A DNA stretch of 64,000 nucleotides from Phymatolithon calcareum. Its lineage: Eukaryota; Rhodophyta; Florideophyceae; Hapalidiales. Made by a program: the position numbers and the translations under genes. The notes under the pieces are model-generated. The model had not been told where the DNA came from. It saw only the letters and a program-made list of their open reading frames with translations, and made no database searches. The DNA lies in the NCBI GenBank assembly GCA_977006965.1, contig OZ345355.1, forward strand, positions 2,418,001 to 2,482,000, read 5' to 3'. Each line of letters starts with the position of its first letter. The first letter of the stretch is position 1. Below, in pieces: positions 19,166 to 28,417 of the stretch.

Positions 19166-20821
19166 TCACGGGCACTTGGCCTTGTCGCTACTGCGAAGTG
19201 AATATTGCGCCTGGTGAAGCCCAAGTCTGGAAGGGGGGGTTACAGAATAACCCAATGACTTGAATACAGCCTCAAAGTCAATACAAGACAAAGGGTTAAT
19301 TGCGAAGCCCGATACTAATCCTCCTCTTTTCTTCTTAATCTTTTCAGATTCAGCGAGTAATGCGTCAATGCCGACAACTGTTGACCTTCGCAAACGTCGT
19401 TGCAACTGCCCAAAAAACTGGTCAGCGAGATACTTGCCATGCCTGTTCTCAAAGTAGATCATAATAGCAGTGTTTGCGAGACCTTGGTCAATGAGGTACT
19501 GCGTGAGACAAACGGTGATCATCCAGCAGCGCCCAACGGCGGCACAGTCTGCCACTATGATCTTAATCCCTTCTCCTCTGCAGTTGAGCAAATGGTCGCT
19601 AAGGATGGTTTGGATAATAGTCGATGAGTTCTTTTTCTGACCAGCGCCTTGCTCGTGAGTAAGAACGACAGCATTATCCGTGATAGGGTTGCAATTGGCA
19701 TTGCAATCAAAGCGAAAGCGGGTGATATCGCAAGAGGTATCCACTGTAATCGATGGAAGGTCAATTTTCTTGCTTTCGTCTGAATGCGTGATGAGTGCAT
19801 GAAAAGGACGAGAGCACCAGTGGAATGGTGCATGATTACCTTGCTCCAAGGTCCGGTAGGAGTTTTCAATTTCCTTAAATTTTGAAATAAGCTTATTCAA
19901 AAACATTCGAATGTCGAAGTGCCTCTTCCTATGCTCACTAAACCCCGACAGTGTTTCTCTTTCTTGAAACTTCACAGTTTCCAAATCGCGCAGAAGAGCT
20001 TCTTTCTCCATGTCAGAAATGCTAGAAATGGAAAGCTCATTCTCAATGCGCTTGATAGAGTGGTTAAATCGAAATGACGCATATGTCATTTCCTTGCATA
20101 TTGTGCACGCATTGTGGTGTGCATCAGTAAAACTGATGCGAAATCCTTTTTCTTCTAGATAGCCGTGGACAATCCGTCGGATTGTTGATGGATGAATGGA
20201 GGTGCTTATCTCATCACGCATGTTTTCCAGCAACAACTGTGCCAGTTTTTCATGCGTATTTATCTCAGGATTATACATGCGCAAGGTGACGACATTATCA
20301 GCAGCACCAGGGTCTGCTCTAGAGGCAAGGTCGAGCTCTTGTTCAACTCTTCTTCGAATAGCATGGGGGAGCTTATTCATGGGGTGATTATGCTGGCGGT
20401 AGAGCTTGAGACCGTGCGGGTCCGGTTCCAAATCTAAAATTTCAGGATCATCGCAAACGCGCTGTAGAACAGCTCTTACTTTAGAAATCAACCATGGAGA
20501 CACCGTGTACAATGCGGAGAGCGCAATGTTGCATGTTTCGTCCACGCTATTAGAAAATGGTAACCACATGACGTTTAACAAAAGCTGGTGCTCTTTTCGC
20601 TGGCTTCCGACCTCCGAGGAAACACTAGCGAATTTGTCGTAAAGCCGTTGGAGCGATTGTGGGCTATGGCTCTCCCAGCAAGGCCAATCGCAGCCGCACT
20701 CGAATTTTGGCAGCTTGGAAATTCTGGGGTACCCATCTCTGCTGCCTATCCTCCTATGCTGCCGCTGACGCATTCCGGACATGTCCATCAGGCTGTCAAA
20801 CAGGGCGTCGTCGCTCCGCAT
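19166..20821 (-). CDS. DUF7869-like transposase (probable DDE/RNase H fold)
   Basis: ATG at 20821 gives 551 residues; the frame stays open to 20902 but without another ATG. The N-terminal quarter has a metal-binding-like C-G-C-x3-C (FECGCDWPCW) followed by a helix typical of this family. A long region with HNACTIC (a second cysteine pair) leads to the core. Core motifs in order are ITVDTSCDITRF (first acidic residue), IIVADCAAVGRCW (second), then IYFENRHGKYLADQFFGQL, where the family usually has G-H-x-K-x3-D-x2-F. This spacing is that of the DUF7869-type proteins found on eukaryotic DNA transposons. The frame has no stop codon and all core acidic residues are present. It is encoded within a TIR-bounded element, which supports its being the transposase. 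The family call is from memory of motif layout, not a search. Confidence 0.65.
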   Translation of the reverse strand: MRSDDALFDSLMDMSGMRQRQHRRIGSRDGYPRISKLPKFECGCDWPCWESHSPQSLQRLYDKFASVSSEVGSQRKEHQLLLNVMWLPFSNSVDETCNIALSALYTVSPWLISKVRAVLQRVCDDPEILDLEPDPHGLKLYRQHNHPMNKLPHAIRRRVEQELDLASRADPGAADNVVTLRMYNPEINTHEKLAQLLLENMRDEISTSIHPSTIRRIVHGYLEEKGFRISFTDAHHNACTICKEMTYASFRFNHSIKRIENELSISSISDMEKEALLRDLETVKFQERETLSGFSEHRKRHFDIRMFLNKLISKFKEIENSYRTLEQGNHAPFHWCSRPFHALITHSDESKKIDLPSITVDTSCDITRFRFDCNANCNPITDNAVVLTHEQGAGQKKNSSTIIQTILSDHLLNCRGEGIKIIVADCAAVGRCWMITVCLTQYLIDQGLANTAIMIYFENRHGKYLADQFFGQLQRRLRRSTVVGIDALLAESEKIKKKRGGLVSGFAINPLSCIDFEAVFKSLGYSVTPPSRLGLHQAQYSLRSSDKAKCP

Positions 20822-21108
20822 TATTTCCCGTGCATCTGCCCTCCGTCTGTAATAGAGAAGTTTAGCGAACAGCCCAAAATGCAAGATATTGCTTGCGTGC
20901 ACAGACGTCCAGGGAGCTTTTGTGAACCACGATTAGACTCTTTGGTTCCACGTAGATATGGCAAGTTGATTTCACAAAAATCGCGGAATTTCAGTAGGCG
21001 ATTAACTCGATCAGTGCCCTCAGGATCATCGATGTTATCTTGAGCTGTCCTGCTCCTTCTTGTTTCGCTCGTGTGGAAAGCAGATGACCCACCAATTCCC
21101 CTTCTCCT

Positions 21109-21633
21109 TCAATGTACCATGATTGTGGCATGTGCGGCATCATGAAGGGTACGGGCCTCAAGACAAATGTATCTAATCTCCATCAGACTTGGAACGTTTT
21201 CCGGATTCATCGCCAAGTTAGCGAAGCACATGGCCCTGCAACAGTCCCATATCGGCTCGGGCAAATCTTTTCCGTACACCGACTGCATAAAGGCTGCCCT
21301 GGCTTGGAAATGAGCTGCCTTTATCGCACCTTCATTAGAGAACAGTGTCGCCCCATCGCCTTCATTTTCTCTAGAAAGAGGACGACGAGTCTTCTCCATA
21401 ATGGTTGCGCATTCATCAATTTCCATGAACGCGCTCATTGCGCTTCTGACATTCGGGTTTAAACCCGAGAGTGTCGCGTGAGGTCCATAGAATTTCAGCA
21501 CAACATTTTCGCTTGCTTTTCGCAGGATTCGCTGCGTTGCTTCTCCGAAATGTTCTAACGCATTGATTACTTGATCGTTTTGACCTTGTGGGGTTGTAGG
21601 CGCGCCGATTCCGAGTGCTGCAAGTGGCTCCAT
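21109..21633 (-). CDS. Transposon ORF4, unknown protein
   Basis: From ATG 21633 the frame encodes about 174 residues: MEPLAALGIG, a Gln/Asn patch, then amphipathic helices (VINALEHFGEATQRILRKAS; AAHFQARAAFMQSVYGK) and a Cys/Met-rich C-terminal half ending ATIMVH. Upstream minus-strand frames (21567-21806 and 21653-21913) also look protein-like, so the gene may start near 21960 with an intron or frameshift in between. No family is recognised. It lies between the transposase gene and the right TIR and is transcribed inward from that TIR. Confidence 0.45.
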   Translation of the reverse strand: MEPLAALGIGAPTTPQGQNDQVINALEHFGEATQRILRKASENVVLKFYGPHATLSGLNPNVRSAMSAFMEIDECATIMEKTRRPLSRENEGDGATLFSNEGAIKAAHFQARAAFMQSVYGKDLPEPIWDCCRAMCFANLAMNPENVPSLMEIRYICLEARTLHDAAHATIMVH

Positions 21634-22087
21634 GTCATTAACACCGCTTCGTTCAATTTCCAAGCAGGGTTCGCCTCGCTGGTGCCATTTTCCACAACTT
21701 CGATTGCCCCGTTAGTGTGCCGTTGTTGTACTGTAGATGCATCTTGGTCGAGACTTGGGACGCGTTGTCCCGGATAGAAATTAGTGTCTCGATGAAAAGC
21801 ATCCATGTCTTCTTAGTCAATGGTTCGCAGGTGTCGCTTACATGGACCAGCACTTCTGGGAAGGAAATAGTTGACGGTTTTCGGTGCAAGGCGGTGGCGC
21901 AGGGAATGTCCATGAGCAGATGCAGGTACGGTAGATTCCACCACAGAAGGTGTTTTGCATGAAACCCAGATGGGGAAATCGGACGTTGGATGGTGTGACT
22001 ATTAGCCCGCCCGGAGACAAAATCATACTAAAATACCAAAAGTGGAATCGTTGTTTTCCGATTTCGTTTTTTAAGTTTTTGCTCAAA

Positions 22088-22259
22088 AGTGCGTGAAAAA
22101 TTCTGGAGCGAAAGTTTGCAAATATCGCTGCACCGTGCAGTCAACCACTGAAAACCTATGCCGCGTCCTTGTAACCAGTCCACGAAATAATGACTGGTTA
22201 TGAGGACTTTTCGGACTGGCTCTATGCCGCGATTTTGGTGAATTCTCAAGAAGGCCCCA
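22088..22259 (-). repeat. Right TIR of the 5.95-kb transposon
   Basis: Read on the minus strand it begins TGGGGCCTTCTTGAGAATTC and carries CCAGTCCGAAAAGTCC and GGACGCGGCATAGGTTT, in the same order and spacing as the left TIR. Confidence 0.75.
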
Positions 22260-22266
22260 CTGTCAG

Positions 22267-23425
22267 CCTGGTCTGCGCGCCATCGTCGAAGGTGAATGAG
22301 AAGACTGGGGACTAGTTGTCGCACAAGACTTAGCCGAGTTAGGGGGAGCTGCAGGTGACGAAGCGACATCCGCAAGGCCCACCTGGCATATTACCGACCC
22401 AGCTGCGACAGCCACGCTCGCAGCCGAAAGGAAGCAGCTCGTGCGCTCGGCCGGGTCTGCGCGTCAGTCGAAGCCCAATGCGATGACGATGCAACAAGGA
22501 ACAAATTCAGGCAGCATTGCGGACGAGTGGAGCATGTGCGCGTGTCCTCATACTGTCTTGTACGCGGATAATCCAGACTAGAGGATAAAGGGATTGGAAA
22601 ATTTTTTTCTCTAGACTCCGTCTATTAGAAGGCTTTTCTCTGGGGTTTGACGCACCTGGAGCTACTTTTTTCAAGAAAAATTTGAAAAGCAGAACTTAGA
22701 CCAATAATCAAGAACAAACTCGACGAAAAAATAGATAAGTTAGAAAGATGCCGACTTACCTCAACTTGGGACACATGGTACAGTGTACGATCTCTCCAGA
22801 AAAGGGACTGAAACGCATCGCTTCGATAGGCTTTGTGGATCAGCTGTCGAGCCTTTGAGTCTGCACGGGGGTGCTGGAAATTTCGAAATCTGTGCAATTT
22901 GTGTGAGCATCTCCCAATGAGCACAATTTCTAATATAAGTTTTGGAGCGGCCTTATGACGGAAATTGTGTTAAATTCTTGAGAAGATGCATGTGTTTTCA
23001 CGTGCATCTGCTTACATGAGTAGGCGTTGCTGTGTAGGGAGTATGATACAAAGTTACGTGCATTGAGTTCCGTAACTCGATTTACGGCCATGAAACTTAT
23101 GCGCAACTTTCGCGAAACTTCCCCCTATACTAAAGCAAGTGCCTGTCTGTGTGTCTGTCTGTCTGTGTGTTTGTTTGTCACCGTCTGCGCCTACTTAAAT
23201 CTCATTGGATAGATGACTCTTCCCGTTCCTAACTAGGAGTATATAACTGGATGAATCACGTTTCTTGGGTGTGTCGAAATTTAACGTTTATCATACTGCG
23301 CGCTATCACCACCCGCAGAGCACCCGTATGTAAAAGATTGCATTTGGCTAATGCGCGCGGCAAATAGAATTCTTGTATGAAACATTTTTTGGACAACAAT
23401 GATTGTTGCACGTAAAACGTTTTCG
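22267..23425. other. No gene; TGTC microsatellite
   Basis: No supported coding frame. A (TGTC/TGTG/TTTG) simple-repeat run occupies about 23143-23189. The short minus-strand frames are not recognisable. Confidence 0.5.
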
Positions 23426-23429
23426 GCCA

Positions 23430-25315
23430 ATCACATTTTCGAACGGTGATGGCGAGTGCGAGTGGGGTAAAATGGGGGGTGACAAGGAAAGCAGTAAGGA
23501 GAAAAGGGGTAAAAAGTGGTTGAGAATGAAGTCGAAAGAGGGAGGAACGGCACAAGGGGAGAAAGGCGTAAAAGGGGAGAGACATAAATATGAAATGAGT
23601 GGGCTTAACGTTTGTGAGAGAAGTTCCAAGAAAGGCACAAGGAGATAATGGAGAGTGACACGAGGGCTTAACGAGTATGAGAATAGTGACACAACGGGCG
23701 TACTAAGGGAAAAAGGGGCGACGGAAGGCTGCGCAAGTAGTAAATGAAGACAAATAGAGTAAAAGAGCAATGAAAAAACTGCACAAGGAGTACAGGAGGG
23801 GTTAAGACAAGATTAAAAGGGATAAAAAAGGAGTGACACAAAGAGCACAAGGGGTAGAAGCCATGTTACAAGAAGAAAAAACTGGAAAGGGGGGACGAGC
23901 AAGAAGGGCACCAGAGAAACAATGTGAGTGACACAAGGGGAGGAAAGGTTAAAACGGAAGTGAAACGAAGGTCGTACAGATGGCAATGGAATGGCCCAAG
24001 TGACGATATTAGTAAGCGCAGAGTGACAAAAAGAGTGAATAAGAGTGCAACAGGGGCGGACAGGGGAGCAAAGAGAGCGGCGGTGCATAGCATGCGAGCA
24101 CTGAGAAGTGTGGTGGATGAGCAGGCCAAGGAGCAAAATGTGGGGATAATCGAGCGCAGCACAATGACACATGAAGCGGAGCAAGAACATGAGAGTGGCA
24201 CGCTGGGAAAGGCTGGACACAAGACTCACAAGATTGGCGAACAAGGGTCAGCGGAAGGTAAGAATACATAACACGGGATTAGAGGGGCGACGGAGAAGGA
24301 CGGTAAATTAGAGGACTGGGTTTTTCAGATAAAGGAAGGGAGCGTGCTTCTTTTTGGGTCAAGGGGCATAAGGAGTGACAAGAACGGCACAAGAGCTCAA
24401 AGAGTGAGTGGCATGGAGAGGTGAAAGGGTAGAGCGAAGTGACAAATCGGACGGAGAGATGAAAAGGGGAGTGTCAAAAGAGGCGTACCAGTTGCCACGG
24501 CGTGACACAAAATAAAATGCTGACTGAAACAAAGAGTGTCAAGTGAAGCAAGGGACGAGAACGACACAAGGGGGAGGGAATGGTAAAATTGGAGTGACAA
24601 AAACGACGCACCAGGCGTAAGAGAGTGACACAGGGGTGTAAGGAGTGGGCTCGAGGGATATAGGGGAGGTTCAAGAAAGGTAGAAGAGGAAAATGGAGAT
24701 AGACAAAACGAGGGCAGAGGGTAGAAGGGAGTGGTACAAGGGGCGTACCAACGGAAAGAGAGCGGGACAAAGTTCCGCGAGGAATAAATTGAGAGAAACG
24801 CAAAGAGTGAAAGGGGAGTGAGGACAAGGGCACAAGAGGTAGAAGCGATGTGGCAAGAAGGGCAGAGAGGGAAAAATGAACGAGCACAAGTGATGAAATG
24901 GAAGTGATGCAAAACGCGAAAGGGGTAAAACGAGAGCGACAGGAGGGGCGTATCAAGGCAGCGGAGTGATGAAATTGTCGAAAGTGGTAAGCGGAGAGTG
25001 GCACAATGGGTGAATAGGAAAAATACAGAGTGACACAGGGCGGATGGAGGAGGCAGGAGAGGGAGCCGATACACAGAACGCGAGTATTTACATATGTGGC
25101 GGATCAGTAGGCGAAGAGTGAAATTCGGTGCTGACAGAGTGCATACCAGTGACGCATGGAGCGGAGCAAGGACACGAGCTTGAACGCTGGGCAGATCAGG
25201 ACAAGTGATTCACACGAAGAGCGGACAAGGGTTAGCGGAGTGTAAATATGCAAAACACGGAGACGGGAGGGGGACGGAGAAGGACACGAAATTGGAGGAA
25301 TAGATCTTTTGTTTA
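23430..25315 (+). repeat. Purine-rich degenerate satellite, duplicated block
   Basis: The plus strand is overwhelmingly A and G. It consists of diverged repeats with a recurring GAGTGACACAA(G)GGG core, with neighbouring cores about 32 bp apart where the phase is clear (23653/23685; 24591/24623). The non-repetitive ending of the block occurs twice: GGGGCGACGGAGAAGGAC at about 24283-24300 and a near copy at about 25262-25285, each preceded by matching sequence for ~150 bp. The array therefore appears to be two ~0.97-kb blocks in tandem. The lack of pyrimidines leaves the minus strand open in several frames, which is an artefact and not coding. Confidence 0.75.
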
Positions 25316-25417
25316 AGTTCTCCATACTTTACACTCTTCATTTTCTATCTTTTGCATAGCCGTAAAGCGACGACATGGAGCCACTTGTTGCTTAGCTAAA
25401 TTTACGAATACAGTCTA

Positions 25418-25474
25418 TTTGTTTATTTGTTGCAGGTTATTCGAATTACACAAAGTGTACATTATTTAACATCT
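25418..25474 (-). mobile_element. SINE copy C, 3' end only
   Basis: On the minus strand this is the last ~57 bases of the SINE: GTAATTCGAATAACCTGCAA in near-identical form, then an (AAAT/AAAC) tail. The pol III head is absent, so it is a 5'-truncated copy. Confidence 0.8.
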
Positions 25475-25895
25475 AGTCTCTATGTGACGTGAGGGAATGA
25501 GAATCAATCATTTTTGCCAACGGAAGCTACTCATTAATGGGCTCATCAAAGGCATCAAGCTCATGGATGTGTTCGGCATGCTTAGCAAAACAGTTTATAC
25601 CTGCTGAAGTGCCATATATGTTGATTGCGGCGCCATCGAGTCTACTACATGATGAGAACACGTTGGTTATTTTCTTGACTTGTCAGACTCTGCAGCTGTT
25701 TTGAACAGCTAAAGTAGTCATCTTGCCACCTGTGCCTTACTTTTCCATTTTCGGAGGAGTTACGTTGGTTTCTACACCGCCCTTGGGGCAAATATACCTT
25801 TTGGAGTACGGAAAATCGATGATTATTGCGCGAGGCAGAGTGAATCCCGGAGGAAATGGCGCCTTGTACAAGAGTATAGGGTCAAAAGACGGCGC
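25475..25895. other. Flank of the 25.9-kb LINE; no gene
   Basis: The open frame that runs from 25723 into the LINE is a chance fusion, because the TSD boundary lies at 25911. Nothing else is recognised. Confidence 0.5.
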
Positions 25896-25911
25896 AGTAC
25901 AATTGTACTAT

Positions 25912-28401
25912 ATCTACAGGAAGATAGTGGATATCGGCTCGAAAACGCGTCAGAAGACGAAACAAGAAAAAGTGCGTCTGAAGTATCGTGCGGAACTGCC
26001 CGGAATCATAACGGGACTCCAGCAGTGCGACACCTCACGGCAACTGCATCACTGGTACAAGAAATTGGTGAAGACCTGGTGTGCCCTTGGAGGGTAAAAA
26101 TCGAATTTCCTCCGTCTGCAAACTGTTTTGGAGCGCCGAACTGGAAAAAATGGCTCTGAAGCGAAAGAAACTATATGAGCGAGCTAGACTTTCCAATTCA
26201 TCAGAAGACTGGGACCGATATCACGAATGCAAGTATCAAGTGAGAACCAAAGTCAACCAGCGAAAGAGAGAGCAATACCAGGAATACATCTCTGAACTCG
26301 AAGAGAAAGATGGTCCAGCAGCGGTGAAGCAGCTAGCCAGGATTAAGAAAAAGATAAAAGGGAGAACAACTCGCAACAATATGACTGGAAAACCAATGAA
26401 CCATGCATTATTCTCAGCACACATTTCAAGAACTTGCCACAGCACCGAAAAGTGGCAACCTTTCCCCAGGAAATTCCGATGTCCCGAAGGAACGAAGGAA
26501 TCAATCAAAGAAGCCATTCGAAAGTCTCCAACTGGAAAAGCCCCAGGTGTGGACGAGATCAAGTCTGAAATGCTGAAGCTAGACGTACCTCTGAATGCGG
26601 AGGTTCTTACAGCCCTATGGGAAGCCTTTGGGAGGTGCGGAGACATGCCAATGTACTGGCAGAAGGCCTTATTGGTACCTATTTACAAGAAGGGACCACA
26701 CCACGGACCTGAAAATTATCACCCAATATCCCTGCTCAGTCATGCAAGGAAAGTTATTGAAACGGCAATAGACAGTATGCTCCGCGGGGTATACTCCAAC
26801 CACTGGTTCCAACTCGGGTTCCAAAAAGGGAAAAGTACAGAAATCGCAATACTAAGAGCCACGGAACTATTGAAAGGCCAGCATAGGTGCGTAGCAGTAC
26901 TGGACCTCAAGGCTGCATACGACACCGTCCCAAGAAAACATCTGGTAGCCAGAATGAGACAGGTACTGCCATCAAAGCTATGCGCTATGACAGAAGCATT
27001 CTTGACACCGTCCTGGGTGTCAACCATCGGAGATACTGATAAGAACTGGTTTCTAGTGGACAGAGGAGTACCACAGGGGTCCCCTCTCAGTCCAAGTCTA
27101 TACAACATCTTCATGGATGAGTTTGCGGAACGCATGGGAGAAGTGCCCAGAGATTGGGCCGACGTTCCTTCAATCCTCTTTGCAGACGACGTAATTCTCC
27201 TAGCGAAATCACCTTCCGCTCTGCAGGGATTGCTAGACAAAGCCACTCAATGGGCCCAAGAACGCGGGATGACATGGAACACGAAACAAGGAAAAAGCGA
27301 GATACTTGAATCGGATGAGACAGCGGGCGTGACATTCCAGTTGGCTAATAAGGCCCTCGCACATGTCGCGGAAGTCATCTACCTCGGAGTATCCCTAGGA
27401 CCAGAGGGGATTACAGATACACTGATGATGCAACGCCTCAAGAAGGCTAGGATCTCTCTGTACGAGAGTCGTGCACAAGGGTTATTCCAAGTATACAAGG
27501 CATTAATCCAGCCACGCTGGGAGTACGCTATGCACTTAACACCGTGGACAGAAAATGTCCAGAGCGCGGTCAAGGAAGTTGAACAAACGTTTTTCAGACA
27601 AGTCTTCGGGCCACTGGCACGAGGAAAGACGGATAGACTTCGCCTAATATGTCGAATCCAATCTGCTTCCCATCGACGGGAAATACTAGCTTTCAAGATG
27701 CTGAGAAGGACCATGGCGAAGAAAGAAAACTTTCTGATGCAAATACCAGAGAGAAGAAATTCAGAAGAGCTTCAAGCCACAAGTAACGACATCACATCGA
27801 TGGAAACCAGAGAACAGTTTGATAAAGCGATGAAGCACATAATAGCGAACCAATCTGCAGAAGAACTCCGATCAGCATTCTTAACTAAGGAAGGAGAGGG
27901 CCTTGAATCAAAGAGAAAGAGGAAAATTCCGTATGACAAGACAAGAGAACTCCCTGCAATACTCAAATTTCCACAACTGAAACACAGGAAACTGGCGGTT
28001 CATTACGCCTTTGGAAGATTTCCCCAAGTGTCTACCACACGGATGGCAGATAGATTCGGAAACAAAGTCAGACAGCACATGGAGACCCTGGATCGCAACT
28101 TGTCAGCCTATGAACTCAAGGAAGACGACAGAGCGGCAAATGAGAAGGCATTAGATGACCTTTTGTAATTCAGCAAAAGCATCATCGAGAGTATGTAGCA
28201 TGAAGAAGAACTGTACTGAAAGAAGAAGCGACGCCTCGAAACTGCTACGAAGAGCAATCAAAACAACCGAACACGTGCTAGGGTCTCAGAGAGAATGCCA
28301 TACATAAGAGTAGAGCCGCCCTAGCGAGGGCAGCACATGAGGAAGCCCTGCCCGTATATTCGTATGACTGCGGGGCTTTAAAAAATTGCAATAATAAAAA
28401 A
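25912..28401 (+). mobile_element. LINE, B family, best-preserved copy
   Basis: The insertion is flanked by a perfect 16-bp duplication AGTACAATTGTACTAT (25896-25911 and 28402-28417). It ends in GGGGCTTTAAAAAATTGC followed by an AATAATAAAAAAA tail. At 2490 bp it lacks the endonuclease domain, so it is 5'-truncated. The target core AGTACAATTGTACT is itself palindromic. Confidence 0.9.
26081..28168 (+). CDS. LINE ORF2: reverse transcriptase and C-terminal domain
   Basis: The protein copies LINE RNA into DNA at a nicked target. The frame runs for 695 codons with no stop. A matching upstream frame (25912-26096) is joined by one frameshift near 26090. A basic linker covers residues 1-150. The RT follows with SPTGKAPGVDEIKSEML, VPIYKKGPHHGPENY, FQLGFQKGKST, VAVLDLKAAYDTVPR (motif-A Asp), GVPQGSPLSPSLYNIFMDEF, FADDVILLAK (motif-C Asp pair), MTWNTKQGKSEIL and VIYLGVSLGPEG. 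All catalytic aspartates are present. After the thumb come IQPRWEYAMHLTPW and a C-terminal region with YAFGRFPQVSTTRM and an acidic helix. There is no CCHC or RNase H domain, and no native start because of 5' truncation. Confidence 0.85.
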   Translation: MPLEGKNRISSVCKLFWSAELEKMALKRKKLYERARLSNSSEDWDRYHECKYQVRTKVNQRKREQYQEYISELEEKDGPAAVKQLARIKKKIKGRTTRNNMTGKPMNHALFSAHISRTCHSTEKWQPFPRKFRCPEGTKESIKEAIRKSPTGKAPGVDEIKSEMLKLDVPLNAEVLTALWEAFGRCGDMPMYWQKALLVPIYKKGPHHGPENYHPISLLSHARKVIETAIDSMLRGVYSNHWFQLGFQKGKSTEIAILRATELLKGQHRCVAVLDLKAAYDTVPRKHLVARMRQVLPSKLCAMTEAFLTPSWVSTIGDTDKNWFLVDRGVPQGSPLSPSLYNIFMDEFAERMGEVPRDWADVPSILFADDVILLAKSPSALQGLLDKATQWAQERGMTWNTKQGKSEILESDETAGVTFQLANKALAHVAEVIYLGVSLGPEGITDTLMMQRLKKARISLYESRAQGLFQVYKALIQPRWEYAMHLTPWTENVQSAVKEVEQTFFRQVFGPLARGKTDRLRLICRIQSASHRREILAFKMLRRTMAKKENFLMQIPERRNSEELQATSNDITSMETREQFDKAMKHIIANQSAEELRSAFLTKEGEGLESKRKRKIPYDKTRELPAILKFPQLKHRKLAVHYAFGRFPQVSTTRMADRFGNKVRQHMETLDRNLSAYELKEDDRAANEKALDDLL

Positions 28402-28417
28402 AGTACAATTGTACTAT

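Larger units (their letters stand above)
16309..22259. mobile_element. 5.95-kb multi-ORF DNA transposon
   Basis: Long imperfect TIRs bound this segment: left 16309-16480 and right 22088-22259. Both contain CTTGAGAATTC near the tip, then CCAGTCCG...AAAGTCC, then GGACGCGGCATAGGTTT at the same distance from the end. CTGTCAG lies directly outside both ends (16302-16308 and 22260-22266) as a candidate 7-bp TSD. Inside are one plus-strand ORF region and three minus-strand ORF regions. One of these (19166-20821) is a DUF7869-like, probably DDE/RNase H-fold transposase. Codon content and GC differ slightly from the surrounding LINE debris. Frameshifts or unrecognised introns break some ORFs, so this copy may be inactive. 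Confidence 0.8.

Noticed and set aside
22028-22375. 115-codon minus-strand frame
   Set aside because: It runs across the right TIR of the 5.95-kb transposon into flank, so it cannot be a native gene.
23130-23190. Helitron 5' end (TATACTAAAG followed by TGTC repeats)
   Set aside because: The start resembles some Helitrons, but I found no CTRR end with a preceding hairpin and no Rep/helicase sequence.
23813-25074. Long minus-strand frames (up to 225 codons) rich in Leu, Pro, Ser and Phe
   Set aside because: They arise because the minus strand of the purine satellite is almost pure C/T and so has no stop codons; several frames are open at once and none has a domain.
25723-26097. A 124-codon gene upstream of the LINE
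   Set aside because: The TSD at 25896-25911 falls inside it, so its first half is flank and its second half is LINE.
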